From NCBI RefSeq assembly GCF_009695585.1, contig NZ_VUNR01000019.1, positions 1-50,050 on the forward strand: a stretch of 50,050 nucleotides of DNA, given 5' to 3'. The translations under genes were made by a program, and so were the position numbers. The notes under the pieces were generated by a model, which was not told where the DNA came from, searched no databases, and saw nothing but the letters and a program-made list of their open reading frames with translations. Below, in pieces: positions 6,895 to 14,992 of this stretch. Positions within the stretch are counted from its first letter, which is position 1. Every line of letters begins with the position of its first letter. The stretch comes from Anaerovibrio slackiae (GTDB lineage: Bacteria > Bacillota > Negativicutes > Selenomonadales > Selenomonadaceae).

Positions 6895-8064
6895 ATGAGC
6901 AAATTTAACAAAATAACCATCATCAGGCGTTTCAGGAAAGTTACTATTTCAGCCTTGCTTATTGGCTGCAGTGTCGCATATACGCCAGCTTTTGCTGCGG
7001 ATAGTGCTGATGATATTGACAGCATGATACAGAGCCAGCAGCAGATATTGGCGCAGCTTACGCAAAAGAAGTCAGAGAAGAACAGCAAGGAGATTTTGAA
7101 TAAAATTGATTTTTTGGAGAAAAAAATCAATGCAGCAAATTCTTCTCAGGCTGTAGCAGACCTTTCTGCCCAGGTGATGGATTTGCGGGCAAAGTTGGAA
7201 GATACTATTGAGACTCAGGAGCGGATGATGTCACTCCTGGAAAAGCTGGAGCAGGAAAGAAAGGATGAAGCAGCTGCTCGCAAGGTAGTGGCAGCCCAGG
7301 CAAGGGATTTGGGGGATAATTATCGGGAATATGGCTCTCCGGCAACCCGTAATTATTTAGTCAATCCCGGAGGGCAGGGAAGTGATGTGAGCTATACCCA
7401 GGATGCCATAAATTCTCAGGGCAACTCCACTATGGTGTTCTCATATAGTCCGAACCAGATGTACAAAATATACTGCCGCAGGGGATTTATTACAGATTTG
7501 GCGTTTAAAAAAGGAGAAACAATTTCCTATGTCGGTGGCGGTGATACTGCTTCATGGAGCATCAGCAAGACCAATGTAGATGGTGTGGAGCATTTGCTGG
7601 TGAAGCCGGTGGTTGAAACAGGCACCACAAATTTCTTTATCGCTACAGATCGGCATACTTATCAGGTGATTGTCAACTCGTCTGACTGGTACAATCCCAT
7701 GGTAAAGTGGGTTTATGGTGAGGAAGCTATTCAGGAGAATCTCTTGAATAAAGCAAAAGAAGAACGTGTTGTTACTGGCACTGTCAATGCAGCCAATCTT
7801 ACAGAGATGGATTTTGATTACGAAATTTCCGGCAAGGGCAATAAGCCGGTGATGGTATTCAGCGATGGCGAGAAGACATATCTGAAATTTGACAAGATGA
7901 ACAAAAAACAGGTGCCTATTTTCGTCCGCAGCAAAAACCGCAAGGAAATGTCTTTGGTTAATTACACCATAAAGGATAAGTACATGATCATAGAAAAGAC
8001 CTTTGATATAGCTCAGATCAGGGAATCTGACAGTGACATTATCACCATAAAGCATAAGGATTGA
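6895..8064 (+). CDS. trbG: VirB9/TrbG-like core complex protein with coiled-coil insertion
   Basis: The 389-residue protein has a cleavable signal peptide (residues 1-37, ending AFAAD). A long coiled coil follows (about 40-130: QQQILAQLTQKKSEK, then DLRAKLEDTIETQERM). The VirB9 domain runs from about residue 180: MVFSYSPNQMYKIYC, then the IATDRHTYQVIV motif, and a C-terminal beta domain. VirB9 builds the O-layer of the outer-membrane core with VirB10, so its presence implies a diderm host. The coiled coil between signal and core is larger than in usual VirB9 proteins and may span extra periplasm or replace VirB7, for which no gene is seen. AAGGAGC provides the ribosome-binding site. Confidence 0.88.
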   Translation: MSKFNKITIIRRFRKVTISALLIGCSVAYTPAFAADSADDIDSMIQSQQQILAQLTQKKSEKNSKEILNKIDFLEKKINAANSSQAVADLSAQVMDLRAKLEDTIETQERMMSLLEKLEQERKDEAAARKVVAAQARDLGDNYREYGSPATRNYLVNPGGQGSDVSYTQDAINSQGNSTMVFSYSPNQMYKIYCRRGFITDLAFKKGETISYVGGGDTASWSISKTNVDGVEHLLVKPVVETGTTNFFIATDRHTYQVIVNSSDWYNPMVKWVYGEEAIQENLLNKAKEERVVTGTVNAANLTEMDFDYEISGKGNKPVMVFSDGEKTYLKFDKMNKKQVPIFVRSKNRKEMSLVNYTIKDKYMIIEKTFDIAQIRESDSDIITIKHKD

Positions 8065-8074
8065 GGAGAGCAAT

Positions 8075-9373
8075 ATGGATATTTCAAAGCATATTACAGC
8101 TATAAAGCAGCTGATTATCAGCCGTTTGCCGAAAAAGAGACAGGCGGCAGGCAGGGATAATTCAGATGATGATACATATGATGAGCAGGATGAGGAAGAC
8201 AGGCAGCCTGGAAATATCAGCATGACAGATGGCGAAAAGGACAAAACCTTGGGGATAAACAAGCAATTTGTCAATATCGCCTTGGTAGCTTCTGGCCTGA
8301 TTATTTTGGTGGCATTTGCTTATAACATCATGGACAGCGGTGACGGCAGCAGCCAGCAGGATAACAGCCAGGTGCAAAGAAATGAACAGGCAGCTGATCT
8401 GGACATGGCCAAAAAGCAGATTAAGGAAACCAATTATAAAGATGTTCAAGCGCAGATGCAGGCGGCTAATCAGCAGAAAACCGGCAATACAGGTGCCAAT
8501 GGCAGCAGGGCTGCTGGTAATGTGCAAAATATGCAGCCAGCAGGCACACAGCAGCAAGTTCCGGCTATCCGGGCAGCCCAGCAGCCTTATTCAGCACCGT
8601 ATATGCTGCCGTCCGCTCTGGCACAGATTGATGCCAATGCCAGTCGAAATGCCCCTAATCAGGGCGGAAAGCAGGAGCCTGCTGAAGCACAAAGCAAGGA
8701 AGCCAAGGAGCTGGTTGATAAATTCCGCTCTGCTATTGACTTCGCTATTGGTGGTGGTGGAGGAAGCGTGGCTGATGTGGCAAATTCCGGGGGAAATACC
8801 GCTTCAGCTCATATGGCTTCTTATGCGGCAGGTTATTCCGGTCCTGATGGCATGATGTTGCAGGCAGGAACCATTATTCCCATGATGCTCTATACAGGCA
8901 TCAATACTGATAATCCGGGGCAGGTTATTGCCCAGGTGCAAAGCGATGTATACGATACTGCAACAGGTTCCACATTGCTTATACCGATGGGAACCAAAGC
9001 CATTGGTTCATATCAGGCAGGAGCAGGTACGTCCGACCGTGTAGCGATTACTTTTTCCACCTTGGTTTTTCCTAATGGTGGTTCATATTCTATTGGTGAC
9101 AGCATGGTAGCAGTGGATGATCAGGGATATAACGGAATTCGTGGCAATATGAACAAGCACATGGATGCAACTATCGGCAGAACATTGATGAATGGTGTAC
9201 TCAGTGCTGGATTTACAGCTTTGAGCACCATTGGAGCGAACAAGGCAAATATTGATACCAGCGGATTACAGTCACTGCTGCAGAGCAGTACCAATATCCA
9301 GCCTACGGTGACTGTGGAGCCTGGATATGAGTTCAACATTTTTGTTACCAGGCCTATTTCATTCTCATTTTAA
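8075..9373 (+). CDS. trbI: VirB10/TrbI-like core complex protein
   Basis: The 432-residue protein has a highly charged cytoplasmic N-terminus (about 1-68), one transmembrane helix (about 70-88) and a long Gln/Ala/Pro-rich periplasmic stretch (about 90-225). The conserved C-terminal beta-barrel domain starts at MLQAGTIIPMMLYTGINTDNPG and continues with IPMGTKAIGSYQ and a terminal VEPGYEFNIFV. VirB10 spans the envelope and couples inner-membrane ATPases to the outer-membrane pore. A poly-Gly tract (GGGGGS, about residue 227) precedes the domain. The gene lies 10 bases after virB9 and 11 before virD4. Confidence 0.92.
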   Translation: MDISKHITAIKQLIISRLPKKRQAAGRDNSDDDTYDEQDEEDRQPGNISMTDGEKDKTLGINKQFVNIALVASGLIILVAFAYNIMDSGDGSSQQDNSQVQRNEQAADLDMAKKQIKETNYKDVQAQMQAANQQKTGNTGANGSRAAGNVQNMQPAGTQQQVPAIRAAQQPYSAPYMLPSALAQIDANASRNAPNQGGKQEPAEAQSKEAKELVDKFRSAIDFAIGGGGGSVADVANSGGNTASAHMASYAAGYSGPDGMMLQAGTIIPMMLYTGINTDNPGQVIAQVQSDVYDTATGSTLLIPMGTKAIGSYQAGAGTSDRVAITFSTLVFPNGGSYSIGDSMVAVDDQGYNGIRGNMNKHMDATIGRTLMNGVLSAGFTALSTIGANKANIDTSGLQSLLQSSTNIQPTVTVEPGYEFNIFVTRPISFSF

Positions 9374-9384
9374 AAGGTGATGTT

Positions 9385-12132
9385 ATGGAAAATTCAAATA
9401 GCAAAAAGCATATCTGGCTGATTTATCTGTGTATTATGGTATTTGCTGTCCTGCTGGGTAATTGGCTGAAAACCAGCCTGATTGCGGCAGATGCCGGGTA
9501 TCTGGAATATCTGGAGCAGAGCAGTGTCCAGCTGGGAGTTTTTTCTATACCTAATGGGTTTTCGCTAGGCTCGCTGCATATCTATCAGCCCTTTGCCTGG
9601 AAGACCTGGGTGGCTGATCCCATAATACAGGAAAATATGCCGGATATAGTAAACAGCTATGGTATCTGTCCGCTGGCTGCAATTTTGCTAGGAGCCGGGA
9701 TGTGCTACCTGCTCAGCAAGAAAAATCAAACGCTGGATTCTCATGGTACTGCCGAATTTGCTAGTGCTAAAGATATTGAGAAGCTTGGTCTTACAGCAAA
9801 GGATAATGGCGTAGTCTGTGGCAGAAATCCGTATACGGATAAGATTATGCTGCATGATGGTCCTGAGCATATCTTTTTGGCAGCCCCTACGCGTTCCGGC
9901 AAGGGCGTGGGCATTATCATACCGACAGGTATCATCTGGAAACATTCCATCTTTTTCTTTGATCCAAAGGGGGAATTATGGGCCTCTACAGCTGGCTTCC
10001 GGCAGAAAATTCTCAAGCAGAAGGTATTGAAATTTGAGCCGTTGTGCAGTGATGGTTCCGCAGCCAAGTGGAATCCTTATGCGGAAATTAATTTTCAGAG
10101 TTATGAGGAATATTCGGATGTCACAACCATCAATGAAACGATGGTGAAGACAGGGGAGCAGACCAATTCAGATCCATTTTGGAATGATTCTGCCATCAAT
10201 GTGCTGAATGGTGTTGTGATGCACTTAATGTACAAGAATTGCCAGGAGAACAGGGAGCTGCCCTGTCCGACAGATGTATTCAGTTTCCTGTCTTCTCCAA
10301 ACCTGAATACGGATCAGCTTTTCTCTATAATGAAGGTTTATCCGCATATTTCCCCGGAAGAATTCATGGAGCTGGAATACGAGGAAGAAGTGGGAGATGG
10401 AGCAGAAAAGAGAAAGCTAAAGAAGCAGTACCATAATCCCTTAAAGGAAGTGTACGGCACTTATTATACGGATTTTGCCCCCATTGTAGATTATCTCAAG
10501 TCACTAAAGGCAAATCCGCTGACAGATGAGGAGTACAGCTCCATCATGGACATGGAAGGGAAAAATCCTACTGAGGAATTGCAGGCAGCCTTTGAAAATC
10601 TGCGCAAGGCGATTGTGGTCAGAAAAGATCTGGTCAGCTGGAAATCTCCCATGAGTAAAATCCGCAGCTGCAAAGATATCAAGGAGATAGAGGCGGTTAT
10701 CAATACCCACAAATCGCCCCTGTATAAACTTTTGGTACATGCCAAGGTGGCAGAGTCGGCAGCCAATATTTTGGAAGGTGCCAAGGAAACACGTCAGTCA
10801 ATTCTGAGCTCTGCCAAAACGCCATTGGCACTATACCAGGACCCGCTCATCCGCAAGAATACGGCAGTGTCAGATTTTTGTTTCCGGGACCTGATGAATC
10901 CGGAGCAGGCAATATCCTTGTATATGGTGCTGCAGCCAAATGATATAGAGAAGCTTCGGCCGCTTACCAGATTATTTGTCAATACTATGATAGCCAAAAC
11001 GGTCAGGGATATGAAATTTGACAATCCTGATGCCAAGAAGCAGAGGCTGTTGCTGATGCTGGATGAGTTTCCGCAGCTAAAGAAGATGGAAACCATCGGA
11101 AATACGCTGGCAATTTGTGCCGGTTATGGTGTAAAAATCTGCATTGTTGTCCAGAATATCACACAGCTCAACGAGATTTACACCAAGGACGGCTCCAACA
11201 AGATTTTATCAAACAGCCAGGTACAGATTTATATGACACCATCGGAATATGATACAGCCAAGGTTTTATCTGATACCATCGGTGACAAGACCATTACAGC
11301 GCAAAGCACATCAAGCAATGGTTTATTTAAAGGCGGATCCACATCTACATCGGAGCAGGGCAGAAAACTGCTTAACCCGGATGAGATAATGCGTATGGAC
11401 AAGGACAAAAATCAGCTGGTGCTTGTCCAGGGCGGTAAGCCGATTATGGCTAAAAAAATCAGGTGGTATAAGGAACCGTACTTTAAAAAGCGTGTCTTTG
11501 CTATTTCAGCTCCTATTTTTTCTGATACCTGTACAGCTATCAGGGACTATGAGCAGCTTTTTGCCATTCATGCAGCTGAGGTAGCAGATATAAAAGAACG
11601 GCAGGAAAAGGTAAATCAGGCACGTATGGATAGTGAAACGGCAGAAAGTGGTGCAAATGCCACTAATAATGCCGCTAATACTGATGAACATCCTGCCGAA
11701 ATAGCAGATACAGAGGCTGGTGATGCCCCAAAATCAGTTGTTGACAATCATAGTGCAGGTAATCAAACCGAGAAGGGAACCGATAAGGCAGTGGAAAATC
11801 AAGCTGCTGAGTCGCTGGAAGCAGTGACGGAAGATTCAGGAAAGGAAGATGAGCAAATTGAACACGCAGAGAACACTGCCGAAGGCGACATTCAGCAGCA
11901 ATCAGAGGACGTTAAGCCAGAAAAAGAAAAAGACCATACAGCAGAACCAGGAGACATTGACAAAAGGCAATCTCAGCAATCTGATATACCACGGTCATGG
12001 CCAGCAGGTGAGGAAGAAGTGATTAGGTATGATGATGAACCTGTCAATAACGATCCTGAGTTTAGGTTCTGCCTGGGTAATTTGAACAATATAAAGCAGG
12101 AAGGAAGTGGAGAGCATGGAACATCAGCTTAA
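9385..12132 (+). CDS. traG: VirD4/TraG-like type IV coupling protein
   Basis: This 915-residue coupling ATPase would bring relaxosome substrates to the T4SS. It has two N-terminal transmembrane helices (about 10-30 and 93-110). The Walker A is APTRSGKG (167-174) and the Walker B is LLLMLDEFPQL. An acidic, low-complexity tail of some 170 residues (Glu/Ala/Asp/Gln-rich) ends the protein. Between the nucleotide-binding halves there is an unusual Lys/Glu-rich insertion (about residues 325-460). It is longer than in typical TraG proteins and may shape substrate recognition. AAAGGTGAT precedes the ATG. Its 3' end overlaps virB11 by 17 bases. Confidence 0.93.
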   Translation: MENSNSKKHIWLIYLCIMVFAVLLGNWLKTSLIAADAGYLEYLEQSSVQLGVFSIPNGFSLGSLHIYQPFAWKTWVADPIIQENMPDIVNSYGICPLAAILLGAGMCYLLSKKNQTLDSHGTAEFASAKDIEKLGLTAKDNGVVCGRNPYTDKIMLHDGPEHIFLAAPTRSGKGVGIIIPTGIIWKHSIFFFDPKGELWASTAGFRQKILKQKVLKFEPLCSDGSAAKWNPYAEINFQSYEEYSDVTTINETMVKTGEQTNSDPFWNDSAINVLNGVVMHLMYKNCQENRELPCPTDVFSFLSSPNLNTDQLFSIMKVYPHISPEEFMELEYEEEVGDGAEKRKLKKQYHNPLKEVYGTYYTDFAPIVDYLKSLKANPLTDEEYSSIMDMEGKNPTEELQAAFENLRKAIVVRKDLVSWKSPMSKIRSCKDIKEIEAVINTHKSPLYKLLVHAKVAESAANILEGAKETRQSILSSAKTPLALYQDPLIRKNTAVSDFCFRDLMNPEQAISLYMVLQPNDIEKLRPLTRLFVNTMIAKTVRDMKFDNPDAKKQRLLLMLDEFPQLKKMETIGNTLAICAGYGVKICIVVQNITQLNEIYTKDGSNKILSNSQVQIYMTPSEYDTAKVLSDTIGDKTITAQSTSSNGLFKGGSTSTSEQGRKLLNPDEIMRMDKDKNQLVLVQGGKPIMAKKIRWYKEPYFKKRVFAISAPIFSDTCTAIRDYEQLFAIHAAEVADIKERQEKVNQARMDSETAESGANATNNAANTDEHPAEIADTEAGDAPKSVVDNHSAGNQTEKGTDKAVENQAAESLEAVTEDSGKEDEQIEHAENTAEGDIQQQSEDVKPEKEKDHTAEPGDIDKRQSQQSDIPRSWPAGEEEVIRYDDEPVNNDPEFRFCLGNLNNIKQEGSGEHGTSA

Positions 12133-13090
12133 TGAAGCAGAAATCAGAACTCGTAAGACACTGATTAATGCAATGGGCTCATTTATTCTTGAATACCTGG
12201 CTGACACCAAGGTTTTGGAGCTGGCGGTCAATACGGATCAGCGGCTTTGGATTGATACCTTCGATAGGGGATGGGTTGATACCGGGCATAAAGTTTTGCC
12301 GTCTATCGCCAAGCAGATTATTTACGGTGTGGCAGCGATGGCAGATACAGTCATTGATGTGGAAAACAAGCCGTATCTGGAAGCTGAAATGAAGCCCTGG
12401 GAGCCGTACTGGCCCAAATGCCGCTTTCAGGCGGAGCTTCCTGATATTGTGGATGTGCCCATATTCAATATCAGGAAACATGCCAGGACAGTATTCACCC
12501 TGGATGATTATGTACGGCAGGGGACTATGACAGAGCGGCAGCGGGAGGTTATTTTGCAGGGCATACAGAACCATGAAAACATCATTGCTGCTGGTGGTAC
12601 AAGTTCCGGCAAAACAACCCTATTGAATGCCATATTGGATAAGGTCTCTGATACCGGGGATAGGCTAGTTATCATCGAAGATACGCCTGAGCTGCAGTGC
12701 AATGCGCCGAATCATGTGAGGCTGAAAACTCAGAAGCCGTATATTGACATGAACGAGCTTTTGAGAATGTCCCTGCGCTTATCGCCACGGAGAATTGTGG
12801 TGGGAGAAGTCAGGGGCAAGGAAGCCTTGACACTGCTAAAGGCGTGGAATACAGGCCATGATGGAGGCTGTGCAACGTTGCACAGTGATTCTGCCCTGGA
12901 ATCGCTGTATCGTTTGGAGCAGATGATTTCAGAGATTTCTGTATCTCCCCAGCAGCGTACAATCGGGCAGGCCGTAGGCATGGTAATCTATATCAAAAAG
13001 GATGGTGTAAAAAGGAAAGTTTCGGAAATAATCCGGGTAAAGAAATATAATCCTCAATCTCAGGAATATGAGATTGAGCAGGTTGTGTAA
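12116..13090 (+). CDS. trbB: VirB11/TrbB-like secretion ATPase
   Basis: The 324-residue hexameric traffic ATPase has Walker A GGTSSGKTT at about 160-168, an Asp box (IIEDTPELQC), Walker B RIVVGEVRGKEAL (about 228-240) and the His box CATLHSDS (about 250). ATG 12116 is preferred over the in-frame GTG at 12107 because AAGGAAG is then correctly spaced. The gene overlaps the end of virD4. The stop is followed almost at once by conserved promoter copy 4, so virB11 ends one transcription unit and virB2 opens the next. Confidence 0.93.
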   Translation: MEHQLNEAEIRTRKTLINAMGSFILEYLADTKVLELAVNTDQRLWIDTFDRGWVDTGHKVLPSIAKQIIYGVAAMADTVIDVENKPYLEAEMKPWEPYWPKCRFQAELPDIVDVPIFNIRKHARTVFTLDDYVRQGTMTERQREVILQGIQNHENIIAAGGTSSGKTTLLNAILDKVSDTGDRLVIIEDTPELQCNAPNHVRLKTQKPYIDMNELLRMSLRLSPRRIVVGEVRGKEALTLLKAWNTGHDGGCATLHSDSALESLYRLEQMISEISVSPQQRTIGQAVGMVIYIKKDGVKRKVSEIIRVKKYNPQSQEYEIEQVV

Positions 13091-13093
13091 ATT

Positions 13094-13136
13094 TGCGACA
13101 AATTAGCATTTTAGAAAAGCTTGACAGGCGTACAAT
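13094..13136 (+). promoter_or_regulatory. Conserved TGCGACAAAT-N27-TANNNT promoter, copy 4 (virB2-virB6 operon)
   Basis: TGCGACAAAT at 13094-13103 is followed by 27 bases and TACAAT at 13131-13136. It begins four bases after the virB11 stop, with no terminator between. It therefore adds initiation for the pilin gene on top of any readthrough. Confidence 0.7.
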
Positions 13137-13168
13137 ATTATCAGATTAGCAAAAGGAGGCTAAATATC

Positions 13169-13609
13169 ATGAGTATATCAAAAAAGATTTTCAAGAAAGT
13201 TCAGGGTGGCAGGCAGCTGCGGGAGGTGTTGAGCAAAAAGGCTGGTGAAATTTTTCATAAGCATCGTGTGGAAGTCGTTTATGCCGGAGTATTAATTGGA
13301 GCATTATGTGTGTTTACGGATACAGGATTTGCCCAAAACGCTTCGTCTGACACGAATGGTTTCATGAAGGCTATAGGAGCTCCGATAACCCAGTTGGCAT
13401 TTTTTGCTACCAAAGGTGTAGGCGGCTTGATGGCAGCAGTTGGTGTTGGCAAGGCTGCATATGAGAAATTCACCTCACAAAGCCAGCAGGGGCTTGGTAC
13501 ATCTATAGGCCTTGTAGGTGGCGGTGCTGCTCTGGCAAATGCTGATTCGCTGGTAGGTGTAACAGGGCTCTCCGTTTCCCTGGATGCATCCGGCCTGGTA
13601 TTTTTCTAA
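13169..13609 (+). CDS. trbC: VirB2/TrbC-like major pilin of the T4SS
   Basis: The 146-residue precursor has a long basic N-region (about 1-30) and a hydrophobic signal segment (about 34-52, ending GFAQ). The mature part is small, with two hydrophobic helices (APITQLAFFATKGVGGLMAAVGVGKAAYEKF, then GTSIGLVGGGAALANADSLVGVTG). This is the VirB2 pattern of signal, two helices and a Gly/Ala-rich loop. ATG 13169 is supported by AAAGGAGG at 13152-13159; an upstream in-frame start would lie inside the promoter. It is the first gene after promoter copy 4, and virB3 follows, as in VirB operons. Confidence 0.85.
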   Translation: MSISKKIFKKVQGGRQLREVLSKKAGEIFHKHRVEVVYAGVLIGALCVFTDTGFAQNASSDTNGFMKAIGAPITQLAFFATKGVGGLMAAVGVGKAAYEKFTSQSQQGLGTSIGLVGGGAALANADSLVGVTGLSVSLDASGLVFF

Positions 13610-13624
13610 TGGTGGTAGTGCGAT

Positions 13625-13891
13625 ATGGAGGACGGACAGAGATTCACAATGGCAAAATTGCCACTGTTCCAGGCACTGACTGAGCATCCGCTGTTTGCCA
13701 AGGTGCCGCAGTCAGTGCTGGTAGTCCTGGGTGTGATAACGGCAGCCTTTTTAGTGATATTCAAATTCTTTTACATACTTGTTATCACAGGGGTATTGTA
13801 TTTTGTTGCTGCAATTTTATCAGCCGGGGATGCACAGTTTTTTGACTGTTATCAAAAGTACATCAAAAAACATGATTATTATTCAACCTGA
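13625..13891 (+). CDS. trbD: VirB3/TrbD-like membrane protein
   Basis: The 88-residue protein begins with a short cytoplasmic segment containing PLFQALTEHPLFAKVP, typical of VirB3/TrbD. Two closely spaced transmembrane helices follow (about 30-48 and 50-68) and then a basic C-terminus (CYQKYIKKHD). VirB3 works with VirB4 at the inner membrane. The gene lies 15 bases after virB2, and a terminator-like hairpin separates it from the VirB4-type genes. Confidence 0.85.
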   Translation: MEDGQRFTMAKLPLFQALTEHPLFAKVPQSVLVVLGVITAAFLVIFKFFYILVITGVLYFVAAILSAGDAQFFDCYQKYIKKHDYYST

Positions 13892-13910
13892 GCAAGCAGG
13901 GAAATTGGCT

Positions 13911-13953
13911 AGGCGAGATTCTGCTGGAGTGATGATGCAAGTCTCGCCTTTTT
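13911..13953 (+). terminator. Intra-operon terminator/attenuator between virB3 and the virB4 genes
   Basis: The stem AGGCGAGA (13911-13918) / TCTCGCCT (13942-13949) is followed by a T run. No new promoter is seen before the next gene. Partial termination here would give more VirB2/VirB3 than VirB4. Confidence 0.65.
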
Positions 13954-13972
13954 CATAAGAAAGGTGATTTTT

Positions 13973-14992
13973 TTGAAAGATGCAAGCTGGAAGGAATACA
14001 TAGAAGACGAGGAAAATGTCAGCTACTGGCTCAAATGGAGCGGATTATTGCATTCACAAATCATGCAGAATAAAGACTATAGTATGTTTTCCGTGATTGC
14101 CTATAAGCCGTATAAGTCGGATATAGGCGATATGCTGCAGCAGATGCAGGAGCTTTGCAATGGCTGGGCGTACTGGATTGAAGACCAGCACATAAATGGA
14201 AGCACGAAATGCTTCCTGGTGATTTATTGGAATCCATTTTATACCAATGGTGACACGATTAAAAATTATGTGACAGGGAAAATCATGGTAGAAAATGCCA
14301 GGGAAAAGTTTCTGGAAGTGGTGGTGGGCATATTTAACATATTATACAAAGTTACGCCATGTCACATCCTGGAGTATCAAGGCTTGATTAGCTTTTTGGA
14401 GTCGTCAATTTCCGTGAAGGAGCCAAGCATTGAAATGCCGGATGTTCCCTTGTATATGGATGCCTTGCTTACACAGGATGCAGATATATTTTTTGGCAAT
14501 AATTCTGTCTTTATAGGCAGCAACAATCTCCTGATTGTTACAATGCCGCCGCCATCCAATATTTGTGATGAGAGGACAGTAATGGATTTCCTCAATGCCA
14601 AGGAGCTGAATTATCGCCATGTGCAAAGGCTGCTGATTATTGATAAAAAGCACATTGAAAGAGAAAAAAATATCTATACCCGCCTGTGGTGCATGGGCCG
14701 TCCTTCAGTGAAAAGTATCATAACAGCCAATATACTTGGCAGACTAAACGGCTATTATCTGAATGCCTGGATTATATCTGTGCCGGAAAGCAAAACTGAT
14801 GAAGCAAGACAGCAGTTGCAGGAGTTTTTAGCCAGGGAGGAAGCTTCGTATATCATGGAAGCGTATAACAGCAAAAATATCTGGTGGGCAAGCCTGCCGG
14901 GCATGGCAGAGCCTTATGCCCATCCGCCAGCAGTTGGGTTTGCCAGCATCGATGAGCTTTTGCTGCACTCAGGAGATGAAGAAAATGTATAA
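13973..14992 (+). CDS. Stand-alone VirB4 N-terminal-domain paralogue without ATPase domain
   Basis: The 339-residue protein ends with a stretch (NSKNIWWASLPGMAEPYAHP) that corresponds to the conserved SLPG region in VirB4 (AWMGSLPGLVGRN). That region normally precedes the ATPase domain. The rest is compatible with the CagE/TrbE N-terminal domain, but there is no Walker A or B. It precedes and overlaps the full-length virB4. I infer a duplicated or split VirB4 N-domain acting as a structural partner. The start is uncertain: TTG 13973 is favoured because AGGTGAT lies just upstream as it does for virD4; GTG 13964 is the alternative. Confidence 0.6.
   Translation: MKDASWKEYIEDEENVSYWLKWSGLLHSQIMQNKDYSMFSVIAYKPYKSDIGDMLQQMQELCNGWAYWIEDQHINGSTKCFLVIYWNPFYTNGDTIKNYVTGKIMVENAREKFLEVVVGIFNILYKVTPCHILEYQGLISFLESSISVKEPSIEMPDVPLYMDALLTQDADIFFGNNSVFIGSNNLLIVTMPPPSNICDERTVMDFLNAKELNYRHVQRLLIIDKKHIEREKNIYTRLWCMGRPSVKSIITANILGRLNGYYLNAWIISVPESKTDEARQQLQEFLAREEASYIMEAYNSKNIWWASLPGMAEPYAHPPAVGFASIDELLLHSGDEENV

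Noticed and set aside
13121-13168. Longer N-terminus for the VirB2-like pilin
   Set aside because: The extension would start inside the conserved promoter, upstream of the strong AAAGGAGG site, so ATG 13169 is the real start.
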